Source: Methylopila sp. 73B (lineage in GTDB: Bacteria > Pseudomonadota > Alphaproteobacteria > Rhizobiales > Methylopilaceae). Taken from it: a DNA stretch of 64,000 nucleotides. The DNA lies in NCBI RefSeq assembly GCF_000526315.1, contig NZ_JAFV01000001.1:2666001-2730000 (forward strand). The letters are read 5' to 3'. How positions within the stretch are numbered: position 1 is the first letter of the stretch; every line of letters begins with the position of its first letter. Below the pieces are notes generated by a model. That model made no database searches. It worked only from the letters and a program-made list of their open reading frames with translations, and was not told where the DNA came from. Positions 36,757 through 45,959 of the stretch are shown here, one piece after another. A program made the position numbers and the translations under genes.

Positions 36757-36788
36757 GCGCGCCCCATCTCTTGTGGAGAGGGGCGCGC
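36757..36788 (-). terminator. stable hairpin downstream of ahcY
   Basis: Nine G-C-rich pairs (36757-36765 with 36780-36788), a single bulged A at 36766, four further pairs (36767-36770 with 36776-36779) and a five-base loop form a strong hairpin 9 bp after the ahcY stop. There is no clear U tract, so it may be a weak terminator or an mRNA 3' end stabiliser. Confidence 0.55.
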
Positions 36789-36796
36789 CGGACCGC

Positions 36797-38203
<1,407 letters not shown>

Positions 38204-38268
38204 GGGGCTCGTCCTTTCGCGAAGGGTGTGCGCGGACCGCGGGCGGGCCCGACGATCGATCTGGCCGC

Positions 38269-38297
38269 TGCCTAGCACGGCCCACGTCACCGATCAA
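38269..38297 (-). promoter_or_regulatory. candidate ahcY promoter
   Basis: On the minus strand TTGATC (38297-38292) and TAGGCA (38274-38269) are 17 bp apart. The -35 is good, the -10 poor, so this is a tentative call. The palindrome at 38305-38320 sits 8 bp upstream of the -35. Confidence 0.35.
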
Positions 38298-38304
38298 TAA
38301 AGAC

Positions 38305-38320
38305 ATAAAGAAGTCTTTAT
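38305..38320. promoter_or_regulatory. palindromic operator upstream of ahcY, SahR-like
   Basis: ATAAAGA-AG-TCTTTAT is a perfect 7+7 inverted repeat with a 2-bp centre in an AT-rich island. A further AATAAAGA copy lies at 38296-38303, overlapping the candidate -35. ArsR-family SahR repressors, which sense SAH and control methionine-cycle genes in Proteobacteria, bind AT-rich palindromes with ATAAAGA/TCTTTAT half-sites upstream of such genes; I call this SahR-like on that basis. The regulator gene itself is not in the window. Confidence 0.55.
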
Positions 38321-38350
38321 ATCAAAGCTGCGACGGACGCCGGCCCAACG

Positions 38351-38377
38351 AAAAAGGGCGGCCCGAGGGCCGCCCTT
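38351..38377 (-). terminator. intrinsic terminator of the porin gene
   Basis: AAGGGCGGCCC (38354-38364) pairs perfectly with GGGCCGCCCTT (38367-38377) around a two-base loop; on the minus strand the stem is followed by a run of five T (38355-38351). It lies 25 bp after the porin stop and before the ahcY operator region. Confidence 0.88.
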
Positions 38378-38401
38378 CGAGTCCGCCAAAGGAGCGGCGG
38401 A

Positions 38402-39217
38402 TCAGAACTTGTAGTTCACGCCGGCGCGCACGAGGTGGCCGTCGTTCTCGAACTTGGAGCGATAGCCGGACTGGCCGGCCGGCGCCGCCGCGGTGCGGTT
38501 GACGTTCAGCTTGGTGTCGCCGAGGTCGTAGTAGAGATACTCGCCCTTCACCGTGACGTTGTCGGTCACGGCGTACTCGACGCCGCCGCCGACCGTGTAG
38601 CCGACCTCCCAGTCGCTCTTGCTGTCCGAGAAGCCCAGCGCGCCGCCGACGCCGGCCGGCGTCAGATTGTTGTTGAAGCGCGCCGAGGTCTTGACCTTGC
38701 CGTAGGCGAGGCCGCCGGTGCCGTACACCAGGACGCGGTCGAAGGCGTAGCCGATGCGGCCGCGCACGGTGCCGAGGTACTCCAGCTCCTGCTTGAACGT
38801 GGAGCGGATGTTGCCGAGAGCCGGAGCGAGCGGCGCCCGGTTGTAGCGCGCGGTGTCGTCGATGTCGGTGTAGTTGAAATCCGCCTCGACGCCGACCACG
38901 AGCGGCGAGTTGTCGAGCTGGAAATTGTAGCCGATCTGTCCGCCGACCGTCCAACCGTCGCCGTCGATGCCGAGGCTCGGCGGGCGCAGACGGTTCTGGA
39001 CGTTCAGGCGCGTCGCCGCGTCCCTGCCGCGGGTCTGGACGTTGTGGTCGCCCCAGATGTAGCCGGCGTTCGCGCCGACGTAGAAGCCGGTCCAGGTGAA
39101 GGACGGCACGGCGATGGCCGGGGCCGCCTCGTAGGCGGGAAGATCGGCGGCGGACGCGAGGGAGACTCCGGCGAGCAGGGCGGCGGCCGAGAGGGCCGTG
39201 CGCAGAAGCGAGGTCAT
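38402..39217 (-). CDS. outer-membrane beta-barrel protein, Omp25/Omp31-type porin
   Basis: A 271-residue protein with a signal peptide (SLLRTALSAAALLAGVSLASA, first 20 or so residues after the start) and an 8-stranded barrel pattern. Typical family segments are FTWTGFYVGANAGYIWGD near residues 40-57, WTVGGQIGYNFQLDN near 88, GTVRGRIGYAFDRVLVYGTG near 148 and the C-terminal VRAGVNYKF with terminal Phe used by the BAM complex. Such porins are abundant surface proteins in Brucella and rhizobia, and some are ChvGI targets. It has its own terminator. Confidence 0.92.
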   Translation of the reverse strand: MTSLLRTALSAAALLAGVSLASAADLPAYEAAPAIAVPSFTWTGFYVGANAGYIWGDHNVQTRGRDAATRLNVQNRLRPPSLGIDGDGWTVGGQIGYNFQLDNSPLVVGVEADFNYTDIDDTARYNRAPLAPALGNIRSTFKQELEYLGTVRGRIGYAFDRVLVYGTGGLAYGKVKTSARFNNNLTPAGVGGALGFSDSKSDWEVGYTVGGGVEYAVTDNVTVKGEYLYYDLGDTKLNVNRTAAAPAGQSGYRSKFENDGHLVRAGVNYKF

Positions 39218-39251
39218 GGGATGCCTTGGGGTATGCGGGGTCACGAATGAC

Positions 39252-39266
39252 GCAACAATGAGTTGC
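39252..39266. promoter_or_regulatory. short palindrome upstream of the porin gene
   Basis: GCAAC (39252-39256) and GTTGC (39262-39266) flank a five-base centre; allowing one mismatch the arms extend to 8 bp. It lies 35 bp before the porin start and could be a 5'-UTR hairpin or an operator. No known factor is assigned. Confidence 0.3.
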
Positions 39267-39482
39267 ATCGCCGACCGCTTGAATTGACGAGAGTGTGATC
39301 GACCGCCAATTCGCGCAGGAGTGGCGCCGACGCCTCACTTCCACTGCGCAGCCTTCTTCCGCCCTTGGCCACGGCGGCCGTCGACTGGCGCAAGCGTGAT
39401 CGCGGTTCCCGGCTGCGGTCGATGACATTTGGTCCGCGGCCCCCCATGTTCCCGACGGTTCAAACATAGGAACAGGCTCCGC

Positions 39483-40526
39483 ATGCCCCTCTCGCCCCCC
39501 GCATTCCGCCGCACTTTGGCCGCGGCCCTCGCCGCGCTGATCGTCGGCGTGACGCTCGCGCCGCTCGACGCGGACGCGCGCGCCGGTCGCGGAGGCAGCT
39601 TCGGCAGCCGCGGCGGCAAGACCTTCTCCGCGCCGCCTCCGACCGCGACCTCGCCCGGCGCGGCGCCGATGCAGCGCTCCATCACGCAGCCGGGACAGCA
39701 GACGCCGGGCCTCGGCGCCGGCGCGGCCGCCCAGCAGCAGCGCCGCGGCATGTTCGGCGGCGGCATCGGCGGCGCCATCATGGGCGGCCTGCTCGGCGCC
39801 GGCCTGTTCGGCCTGCTGTCCGGTTCGGGCCTGTTCGGCGGGCTGGGCGGATTCGCCTCGATCCTCGGCCTGCTGCTCCAGGTCGCGCTGATCGGCGTCG
39901 CGATCCATTTCGCGCTTAAGTGGTTCCGCCGTCGCAACGCGAGCGCGCCGGCTTACCGCACGGCGACCGCGGGCGGTCCCGACGTCGGCGCCGGCTATCG
40001 CCCCGACGCGCCCAACATCGCGTCCCGCACCGGCCTCGGCGGAGGTCTTGGTTCGGGTCTTGGCTCGGGTCTCGGATCCGGCTTCGGCTCGGGCCTCGGC
40101 GGCGGAGCCTCCGCCGCACCCGTCGAGCTCCAGAAGGAGGATTTCGACGCCTTCGAGCGGATGCTCGGGGAGGTTCAGGAGGCTTGGTCCCGCGGAGACC
40201 TGGCGCGCCTGCGCAGCCTCGCGACGCCCGAGATGGTCGAAATCTTCGCCGAGGACCTCGCCGACGACGCCAGCCGCGGCGTGATCAACAAGGCGTCCGC
40301 CATCAAGCTGCTTCAGGGTGACCTGGCCGAATCCTGGCGGGAGGGCGAGCGCGAGTACGCGACCGTCGCGATGCGCTATGAGCTGGTCGACGTCACGGAG
40401 GACCGCGCCACCGGCCGGGTCGTCGACGGCGACCCGACGACGCCGATCGAGGCGACGGAAGTGTGGACCTTCGTGCGCACCCGCGGCGGGCGCTGGCTGC
40501 TTTCGGGCATCCAGCAGGCGCAGTAA
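39483..40526 (+). CDS. Tim44-like domain protein with Gly-rich membrane segment
   Basis: A 347-residue protein from the ATG at 39483. A signal-anchor (residues ~8-33) is followed by a Gly/Gln/Pro-rich linker, a Gly-rich hydrophobic stretch (GGIGGAIMGGLLGAGLFGLL and following, residues ~97-155), a basic FALKWFRRR, a low-complexity repeat of GLGS units (near 195-215), and a C-terminal Tim44 domain (~225-347: VELQKEDFDAFERMLGEVQE, EVWTFVRTRGGRWLLSGIQQ). Tim44 is the mitochondrial import-motor tether; the role of bacterial homologues is unclear, possibly in membrane-protein or lipid handling. Confidence 0.88.
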   Translation: MPLSPPAFRRTLAAALAALIVGVTLAPLDADARAGRGGSFGSRGGKTFSAPPPTATSPGAAPMQRSITQPGQQTPGLGAGAAAQQQRRGMFGGGIGGAIMGGLLGAGLFGLLSGSGLFGGLGGFASILGLLLQVALIGVAIHFALKWFRRRNASAPAYRTATAGGPDVGAGYRPDAPNIASRTGLGGGLGSGLGSGLGSGFGSGLGGGASAAPVELQKEDFDAFERMLGEVQEAWSRGDLARLRSLATPEMVEIFAEDLADDASRGVINKASAIKLLQGDLAESWREGEREYATVAMRYELVDVTEDRATGRVVDGDPTTPIEATEVWTFVRTRGGRWLLSGIQQAQ

Positions 40527-40562
40527 CCCCCGCGCTCCAGCCGCCTTCACGTCAGCGTTCGT

Positions 40563-40596
40563 CGAGGCGTCGCTCCGCAACCGGAGCGGCGCCTCG
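40563..40596. terminator. strong hairpin between the Tim44-like gene and glnD
   Basis: Fifteen paired positions (40563-40577 with 40582-40596, one G-T wobble) around a CAAC loop, 37 bp after the Tim44-like stop. No U tract follows, so intrinsic termination would be weak; a dispersed palindrome or mRNA-stabilising structure is also possible. Confidence 0.55.
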
Positions 40597-40694
40597 ATCA
40601 CATCCGCTCGGCGGCGCAAACCTTGCCGCATGGCTCTTTAACGTCTTCGCGCCTATGGTCCGCGGCTCATGACCTCCCAAAGCCTCGAGTCCTG

Positions 40695-43511
40695 ATGTCG
40701 ACCGTCCGACAACGCTTGCGCGTCGCGCGCGACGCCCGCGCCCTGTGCGACCGCGCCGCCCTCGAGGCGGATCTCTCCCGGATCGCCCGCGAGGCCGGCC
40801 CGAGCCGCGACCGGCACAGCCTCATCGTCGGCCGCGTGAAGCAGGCGCTGGCCGAAGGCCGCGCCGTCGCTCGCTCCTGGCTGATCGAGGACGGCGCGGG
40901 GTCGGCCTGCGCGGAACGCCTGTCCGGCCTGATGGATTCGGTCGTGCAGGCGCTGTTCGGCCACATCGTCAGCGACCTCTACCCCCGGCTGAACCCCTCC
41001 TCCGGCGAACGGCTGGGGATCGCCGCCGTCGGCGGCTACGGGCGCGGCACCATGGCGCCGGGCTCCGACGTCGATCTGCTGTTCCTGCTGCCCTACAAGC
41101 AGACCGCCTGGGGCGAGAGCGTGGTCGAGGCCATGCTCTACGTGCTGTGGGACGCGGGGCTGAAGGTCGGCCACGCCACGCGCTCGATCGACGAGTGCAT
41201 CCGCCTCGCCCGCGCCGACATGACCATCCGCACCGCGGTGCTGGAGGCGCGGCACGTCGCCGGCGACGCGGAGCTCATCGACGAGCTGATGACCCGCTTC
41301 GACGCCGAAGTGGTCAGCAACACCGCGGCGGAGTTCGCCGCCGCCAAGCTGCAGGAGCGGGACGAGCGGCTCGGGAAGGCCGGCGCCTCGCGCTACCTCG
41401 TCGAGCCTAACGTCAAGGAAGGCAAGGGCGGCCTCCGCGACCTCAACACGCTGTTCTGGATCGCGAAATACGTCTACCGCGTCCGGGACGTGAACGAGCT
41501 CGTGGCCGCCGGCCTGTTCTCCGCCGCCGAGCTGAAGCTGTTCAAGAAGTCCGAGGACTTCCTCTGGGCGGTGCGCTGCCACCTGCACTTCATCACGGGA
41601 CGCCCCGAGGAGCGTCTGTCCTTCGACCTGCAGCGGGAGATCGCTATCGCGCTCGGCTACACCGAGCACCCCGGCCTGCAGGACGTCGAACGCTTCATGA
41701 AGCACTACTTCCTGGTGGCGAAGGACGTCGGCGACCTCACCGCCATCCTCTGCCACGCGCTGGAGGAGCGCGAAGCCAAGCCCAGGCCCCGGCTCGACCG
41801 TTTCCTGACCAAGCTCAAACCCCGTCGCAAGCCGAAGGAACTCGGGGACTTCACGGTCGAGTCCGAGCGGCTGAACGTCAGGGACGATCAGGTCTTCGTC
41901 CACGATCCGGTGAACCTGATCCGCCTGTTCCACGCCGCCGACCAGAACGGCCTGGCGCTGCATCCCGTCGCCGTGCGGCTGGTGACGAAGTCGCTGAAGC
42001 TCATCGACGGCCGGCTGCGCGACAATCCGGAGGCCAACGCGCTCTTTCTCGAAATCCTGACCTCGAAGCGCTCGCCCGTGGTCACGCTGCGGCGGATGAA
42101 CGAGACCGGGGTCCTCGGCCGCTTCATCCCGGATTTCGGCAAGATCGTCGCGATGATGCAGTTCAACATGTACCACCACTACACGGTGGACGAGCATCTG
42201 CTGCGCGCCGTTGGGGTGCTGGCGGAGATCGACGGCGGCGAGGCGGCCGACAGCCATCCGCTCGCCAACGAGATGATGCCGACCGTGCGCGACCGCACCG
42301 CGCTCTACGTCGCGCTGTTCCTGCACGACATCGCCAAGGGCCGTCCGGAGGACCATTCGGTCATGGGCGGCCGCATCGCCCGCCGGCTCTGCCCGCGGTT
42401 CGGCCTCACGCCCGCGCAGACCGACACGGTCGCCTGGCTGATCGAGCAGCATCTGACGATGTCGATCGTCGCGCAGTCCCGCGACCTCTCCGACCGGCGC
42501 ACGATCCAGGACTTCGCCAAGCTGGTTCAGAGCCCCGAGCGGCTGAAGATGCTGCTGATCCTCACGATCGCGGACATCAAGGCGGTCGGGCCCGGCGTCT
42601 GGAACGGCTGGAAGGGCCAATTGCTCCGCACCCTCTACTGGGAGACCGAGAATCTCCTGACGGGCGGCCGCGACATCGGTGACCGGAAGAGCCTGGTCGA
42701 GCAGGCGAAGACCGAGCTGCGCGCCGCCCTGCCCGACTGGAGCGACAAGACCTTCAACGGCTACGCGGCGCGGCACTACCCCGCCTATTGGCTGCGGGTG
42801 GAGCCCGCGCGGGCCGAGGCGCACGCCCGCTTCCTGCGCGCCTCCTGCGTCGACGGCTGCAAGCTCGCGACCGACGTCAAGACCGACGCCTTCCGGGGCG
42901 TGACCGAATTGACGGTGTTCGCGCCCGACCATCCGAAGCTGCTCGCGATCATCGCGGGCGCCTGCGCGGCCGGCGGCGCGAACATCATGGACGCGCACAT
43001 CCACACCACCACCGACGGCTTCGCGCTGGACTCGATCTTCATCGGCCGCGCCTTCCCGGAGGACGAGGACGAGATGCGCCGCGCCCGCCGGATCGCGGAG
43101 AGCGTGGAGCAGGCGCTGGTGGGCGACATCTGGCTGTTCGACATCGTCGAGAGGCGCACCCGGGGGGCGGCCGCCAAGGGGCGCATCCGGCCGTTCGAGG
43201 TGGAGCCCGAGGTCACCGTCACCAACGCTTGGTCCGACCGCCACACGGTGCTGGAGCTCGTCGGGCTCGACCGGCCGGGCCTGCTCTACGACCTCACCAC
43301 GGCGATCTCCAAGCTCAACTTGAACATCGCCTCCGCCCATGTCGCGACCTTCGGCGAACGGGCCGTCGACGTGTTCTACGTGACCGACCTGACCGGCGCG
43401 AAGATCACCGCCACCGTCCGCCAGGCGGCCATCCGCCGCCGCCTCCGCGCAGTGCTCGAGACCGACGACCGGGACGAGGCGAAGAAGGACGAGGCGAAGG
43501 CGGCGAAATAG
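40695..43511 (+). CDS. glnD: bifunctional uridylyltransferase/uridylyl-removing enzyme GlnD
   Basis: A 938-residue nitrogen sensor that adds UMP to PII proteins when glutamine is low and removes it when glutamine is high. Domains in order: nucleotidyltransferase with GGYGRGTMAPGSDVDLLFL near residues 112-130, a GlnE-like linker, the HD hydrolase with LFLHDIAKGRPEDHS near 540, and two C-terminal ACT domains (from about 738 and 850) that bind glutamine. The C-terminus is Lys/Glu/Ala-rich. The ATG at 40695 fits the family start. It stands alone between two hairpin-containing gaps. Confidence 0.97.
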   Translation: MSTVRQRLRVARDARALCDRAALEADLSRIAREAGPSRDRHSLIVGRVKQALAEGRAVARSWLIEDGAGSACAERLSGLMDSVVQALFGHIVSDLYPRLNPSSGERLGIAAVGGYGRGTMAPGSDVDLLFLLPYKQTAWGESVVEAMLYVLWDAGLKVGHATRSIDECIRLARADMTIRTAVLEARHVAGDAELIDELMTRFDAEVVSNTAAEFAAAKLQERDERLGKAGASRYLVEPNVKEGKGGLRDLNTLFWIAKYVYRVRDVNELVAAGLFSAAELKLFKKSEDFLWAVRCHLHFITGRPEERLSFDLQREIAIALGYTEHPGLQDVERFMKHYFLVAKDVGDLTAILCHALEEREAKPRPRLDRFLTKLKPRRKPKELGDFTVESERLNVRDDQVFVHDPVNLIRLFHAADQNGLALHPVAVRLVTKSLKLIDGRLRDNPEANALFLEILTSKRSPVVTLRRMNETGVLGRFIPDFGKIVAMMQFNMYHHYTVDEHLLRAVGVLAEIDGGEAADSHPLANEMMPTVRDRTALYVALFLHDIAKGRPEDHSVMGGRIARRLCPRFGLTPAQTDTVAWLIEQHLTMSIVAQSRDLSDRRTIQDFAKLVQSPERLKMLLILTIADIKAVGPGVWNGWKGQLLRTLYWETENLLTGGRDIGDRKSLVEQAKTELRAALPDWSDKTFNGYAARHYPAYWLRVEPARAEAHARFLRASCVDGCKLATDVKTDAFRGVTELTVFAPDHPKLLAIIAGACAAGGANIMDAHIHTTTDGFALDSIFIGRAFPEDEDEMRRARRIAESVEQALVGDIWLFDIVERRTRGAAAKGRIRPFEVEPEVTVTNAWSDRHTVLELVGLDRPGLLYDLTTAISKLNLNIASAHVATFGERAVDVFYVTDLTGAKITATVRQAAIRRRLRAVLETDDRDEAKKDEAKAAK

Positions 43512-43554
43512 GGTCGGGGCCGACGCCCCCGGCCCCATCCCCGCCGCCGTCGCC

Positions 43555-43630
43555 CTCCGGCTTGACCGGAGAACCCATCTCGACCGCGGAGCTTGACGTC
43601 CGCATGGATGGTCCGGTCGAGCGGGACCAT
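43555..43630. repeat. intergenic palindromic element downstream of glnD, second repeat type
   Basis: Two hairpins in tandem: CTCCGG (43555-43560) with CCGGAG (43566-43571), and ATGGTCC (43608-43614) with GGACCAT (43624-43630). The sequence differs from the RIME-like copies at 28.7 and 47.6 kb but has a similar two-hairpin layout. It occupies much of the 238-bp gap between glnD and the desaturase gene. Dispersal in the genome cannot be checked here. Confidence 0.55.
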
Positions 43631-43749
43631 GACGGGCCGGTGATGACCCTCCCTCGCGCACGCGAGCCTTTCCGTGCGCGCAGGTGTCCAAAGAAGCCCC
43701 GGGTGGTATAAGCGTCCGCGTCGCTCCCGACCCGAAAGCGCATGCCCCG

Positions 43750-44823
43750 ATGTCCGCATCCGGAACCGCGGCCCCCGAGCCGAACCTCGTCGCGCAAGCC
43801 CACAAGCTCTGCGCCGACCTCACGCCCGCGCGGCCCTGGATCTACTGGACCGACCTCGTCCTCACCGCGTTCACCGGCTACGCCGCCTTTGCAGGCGCCG
43901 TGCTCGCGCCGGGGCTTGGGCTCCGGAGCCTGTTCTTCATGGTCGCGGCGCTCGCCTTCTACCGGGGCGTCAGCTTCATTCACGAGGTCAGCCACCTGCG
44001 CCCGCAGGACGTGCCGGGCTTCCGGAACGGCTACGACGCCCTGATCGGCGTGCCCTTTCTCACGCCGTCGCTGATGTACGAGGGCGTGCACAACCAGCAC
44101 CACGCCAAGTCGCGCTACGGCACCAAGCTCGATCCCGAGTACCTGCCGCTGGCGAGCGGCCCGGTCGTGCAGGTGCTGCTGTTCCTGCTCGTCTCCGCGC
44201 TTGCGCCGGTCGGCCTGTTCCTGCGCTTCGCGCTGCTCGCGCCGCTGTCGGCTCTCCACCCGAAGATCCGCGCCTTCGTGATCGAGCGCTGCTCGGCGCT
44301 CGCCATCAACCCGGAGTTTCGCCGCGAGATTCCGACCGGCGACCAGGCCCGCCGCTTCCGCCAGCTGGAGACGCTGTGCTCGGTCTGGGCGATCGCGGTG
44401 CTCGCCTTGACCGCCGCCGGCGTGATCTCGCTCACCGTGTTTCTGACCGCGATCGCGCTGGGCGCCGCGGTCGGCGTCGTCAACCAGTTCCGCACGCTCG
44501 TCGCCCACCACTGGGAGAACGACCACGGCGTGGAGATGACCGCGACCGAGCAGTTCCTCGACAGCGTCAACGTGCCCCCGCCGGCTACGCTGCCGATGCT
44601 CTGGGCGCCGGTCGGCCTGCGCTACCACGGCTTGCACCACCTGCTGCCGCGCCTCCCCTATCACGCGCTGGGCGCCGCCCACGCCCGCCTCTGCGCGACG
44701 CTGCCGCCCGAGAGCCCCTATCACAAGGGCAGCCACCGCGGTTTCTGGCACGTGACGGGGCGGCTTCTGGGCGAGATCAAGGGCCGCAAAGCCGGCGTCG
44801 CCGCCGTCGCGCCGGGGGAGTGA
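43750..44823 (+). CDS. membrane fatty acid desaturase family protein
   Basis: A 357-residue integral membrane protein with the three His boxes of the desaturase/hydroxylase superfamily: HEVSH near residue 78, HNQHH near 115 and YHGLHH near 296, which coordinate a di-iron centre. Four or so membrane helices lie between them. The ATG at 43750 gives a normal length; an in-frame upstream extension to 43684 is less likely. The substrate could be an acyl lipid or another membrane lipid. It has no partner genes nearby and does not overlap its neighbours. Confidence 0.88.
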   Translation: MSASGTAAPEPNLVAQAHKLCADLTPARPWIYWTDLVLTAFTGYAAFAGAVLAPGLGLRSLFFMVAALAFYRGVSFIHEVSHLRPQDVPGFRNGYDALIGVPFLTPSLMYEGVHNQHHAKSRYGTKLDPEYLPLASGPVVQVLLFLLVSALAPVGLFLRFALLAPLSALHPKIRAFVIERCSALAINPEFRREIPTGDQARRFRQLETLCSVWAIAVLALTAAGVISLTVFLTAIALGAAVGVVNQFRTLVAHHWENDHGVEMTATEQFLDSVNVPPPATLPMLWAPVGLRYHGLHHLLPRLPYHALGAAHARLCATLPPESPYHKGSHRGFWHVTGRLLGEIKGRKAGVAAVAPGE

Positions 44824-44987
44824 GCGCCGCTCCCCTTGGGCCCGCAAGCACTCCGCGGCCAAACTAAGGCGACGTACCTTCGTACCACCACGTATTGACC
44901 ATACGACCACCAATCGAGTCTTGAGATGTCCGTCTGGGACGACGGCGCGCTTCGGTGCGGGCCGCTCCCGCCGGAGCCGCACTCGAC

Positions 44988-45956
44988 ATGACGCATCGCC
45001 TCTTCGTCCTCCTCGCCCTCGTTTCCGTCCTGGCCGCGACCAGCGGCGTCAGCGCGGAGGCGGCGAAACGGCATGGCGCGAAGCAGGCGAGATCTCACGC
45101 CCGAACGGTCGTCGCCACGAAGCCGCCTCGCGCCAAAGCCGCCGTCCGTCGGTCGCAGCCCTCCGAGCGCGAATGCCTGGCGCGGGCCATGTACTTCGAA
45201 TCCGACCGCACCGCGGAGGACGGCATGCTGGCCGTCGGCACCGTCGTGGCGAACCGTCTTGACGCCGGCCGCTACGGCGACACGCTCTGCCGGGTGGTCT
45301 CGGCCTGGCGGCAGTTCGCGGCGGGCGTGCTCAGCCGGCCGATGGCGGAGCCACGGCCGAAGGAGCGCGCGCTGAAGGTGGCGGACCTGGTGCTCGCGGG
45401 AGCGCGCCACCCCGTCGCGGCCGACGCGCTGTACTTTCACACCGCCAACGTTCCCTTCCGGCGCGACGACAAGCGCTATCTGCTGGTCTCGGGCGGCAAC
45501 GCCTTCTACGCGTGGCGCAGAGGGCGGAACGAGGAGCTGAAGCGCGAGAACCTTGCGACCTTCGCCGCCGCCTCGGTCAAGGCGGATCGCGACGTCGCCG
45601 CCGGCGCCCAGGTCATCGCCGCCGCGCTGACGCCGCGCGCGCCGACGCTGGTCGCGAAAGCTTCGCGTCCGGCGCCTGAGCCCGTCACCTCAGAGAAGGC
45701 GGAGGCCTCGCTCGCCCTGGCGCTGGCCTACCGCGGCGAGACGCCCCCGACGGCCGCGCGGCCCGCCGCCGCCCGCGAGGCGTTGGCGACGCTCGCCTCC
45801 CTCCCGCCGGCGGGAACGCCGCGTGTGATTACGCCGGCCGCGCCTGTGCTCGCCGCCGCCGTCCCAGGCGCCTCGGCCGAACCTGCGCCGGCGCTCAAGG
45901 CGCTGCTCGCGAGGGCGAACCTGGTGGTGGCCCAGGCCTGGGACGTGTTCGGCTGA
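44988..45956 (+). CDS. SleB-type cell wall hydrolase (Hydrolase_2 family)
   Basis: A 322-residue exported protein with a signal peptide (RLFVLLALVSVLAATSGVSA). Residues ~60-180 form the cell-wall-hydrolase domain: CLARAMYFESDRTAEDGM with the catalytic Glu, VGTVVANRLDAGRYGDTLC, and ADALYFHTANV. SleB-like enzymes cleave peptidoglycan glycan strands. The remaining ~140 residues are Ala/Pro/Thr-rich, without a recognisable domain, and may span or bind the wall. The start at 44988 gives the cleanest signal sequence. The 164-bp leader contains short direct repeats. Confidence 0.85.
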   Translation: MTHRLFVLLALVSVLAATSGVSAEAAKRHGAKQARSHARTVVATKPPRAKAAVRRSQPSERECLARAMYFESDRTAEDGMLAVGTVVANRLDAGRYGDTLCRVVSAWRQFAAGVLSRPMAEPRPKERALKVADLVLAGARHPVAADALYFHTANVPFRRDDKRYLLVSGGNAFYAWRRGRNEELKRENLATFAAASVKADRDVAAGAQVIAAALTPRAPTLVAKASRPAPEPVTSEKAEASLALALAYRGETPPTAARPAAAREALATLASLPPAGTPRVITPAAPVLAAAVPGASAEPAPALKALLARANLVVAQAWDVFG

Positions 45957-45959
45957 CGC

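Noticed and set aside
38204-38330. SAH riboswitch upstream of ahcY
   Set aside because: I could not build the conserved SAH-riboswitch pairing in the leader; the AT-rich palindrome upstream of the likely promoter fits a protein operator better.
39429-39482. Upstream in-frame extension of the Tim44-like protein
   Set aside because: It would put 18 charged residues before the signal-anchor; the ATG at 39483 gives a normal N-terminus.
40045-40110. Tandem repeat as a CRISPR or satellite array
   Set aside because: The repeats are in frame and encode Gly-Leu-Gly-Ser units of the Tim44-like protein linker.
40653-43823. Long antisense frame covering glnD
   Set aside because: GlnD motifs are unambiguous on the plus strand; the antisense product is low-complexity His/Arg/Gly-rich, typical of a shadow frame.
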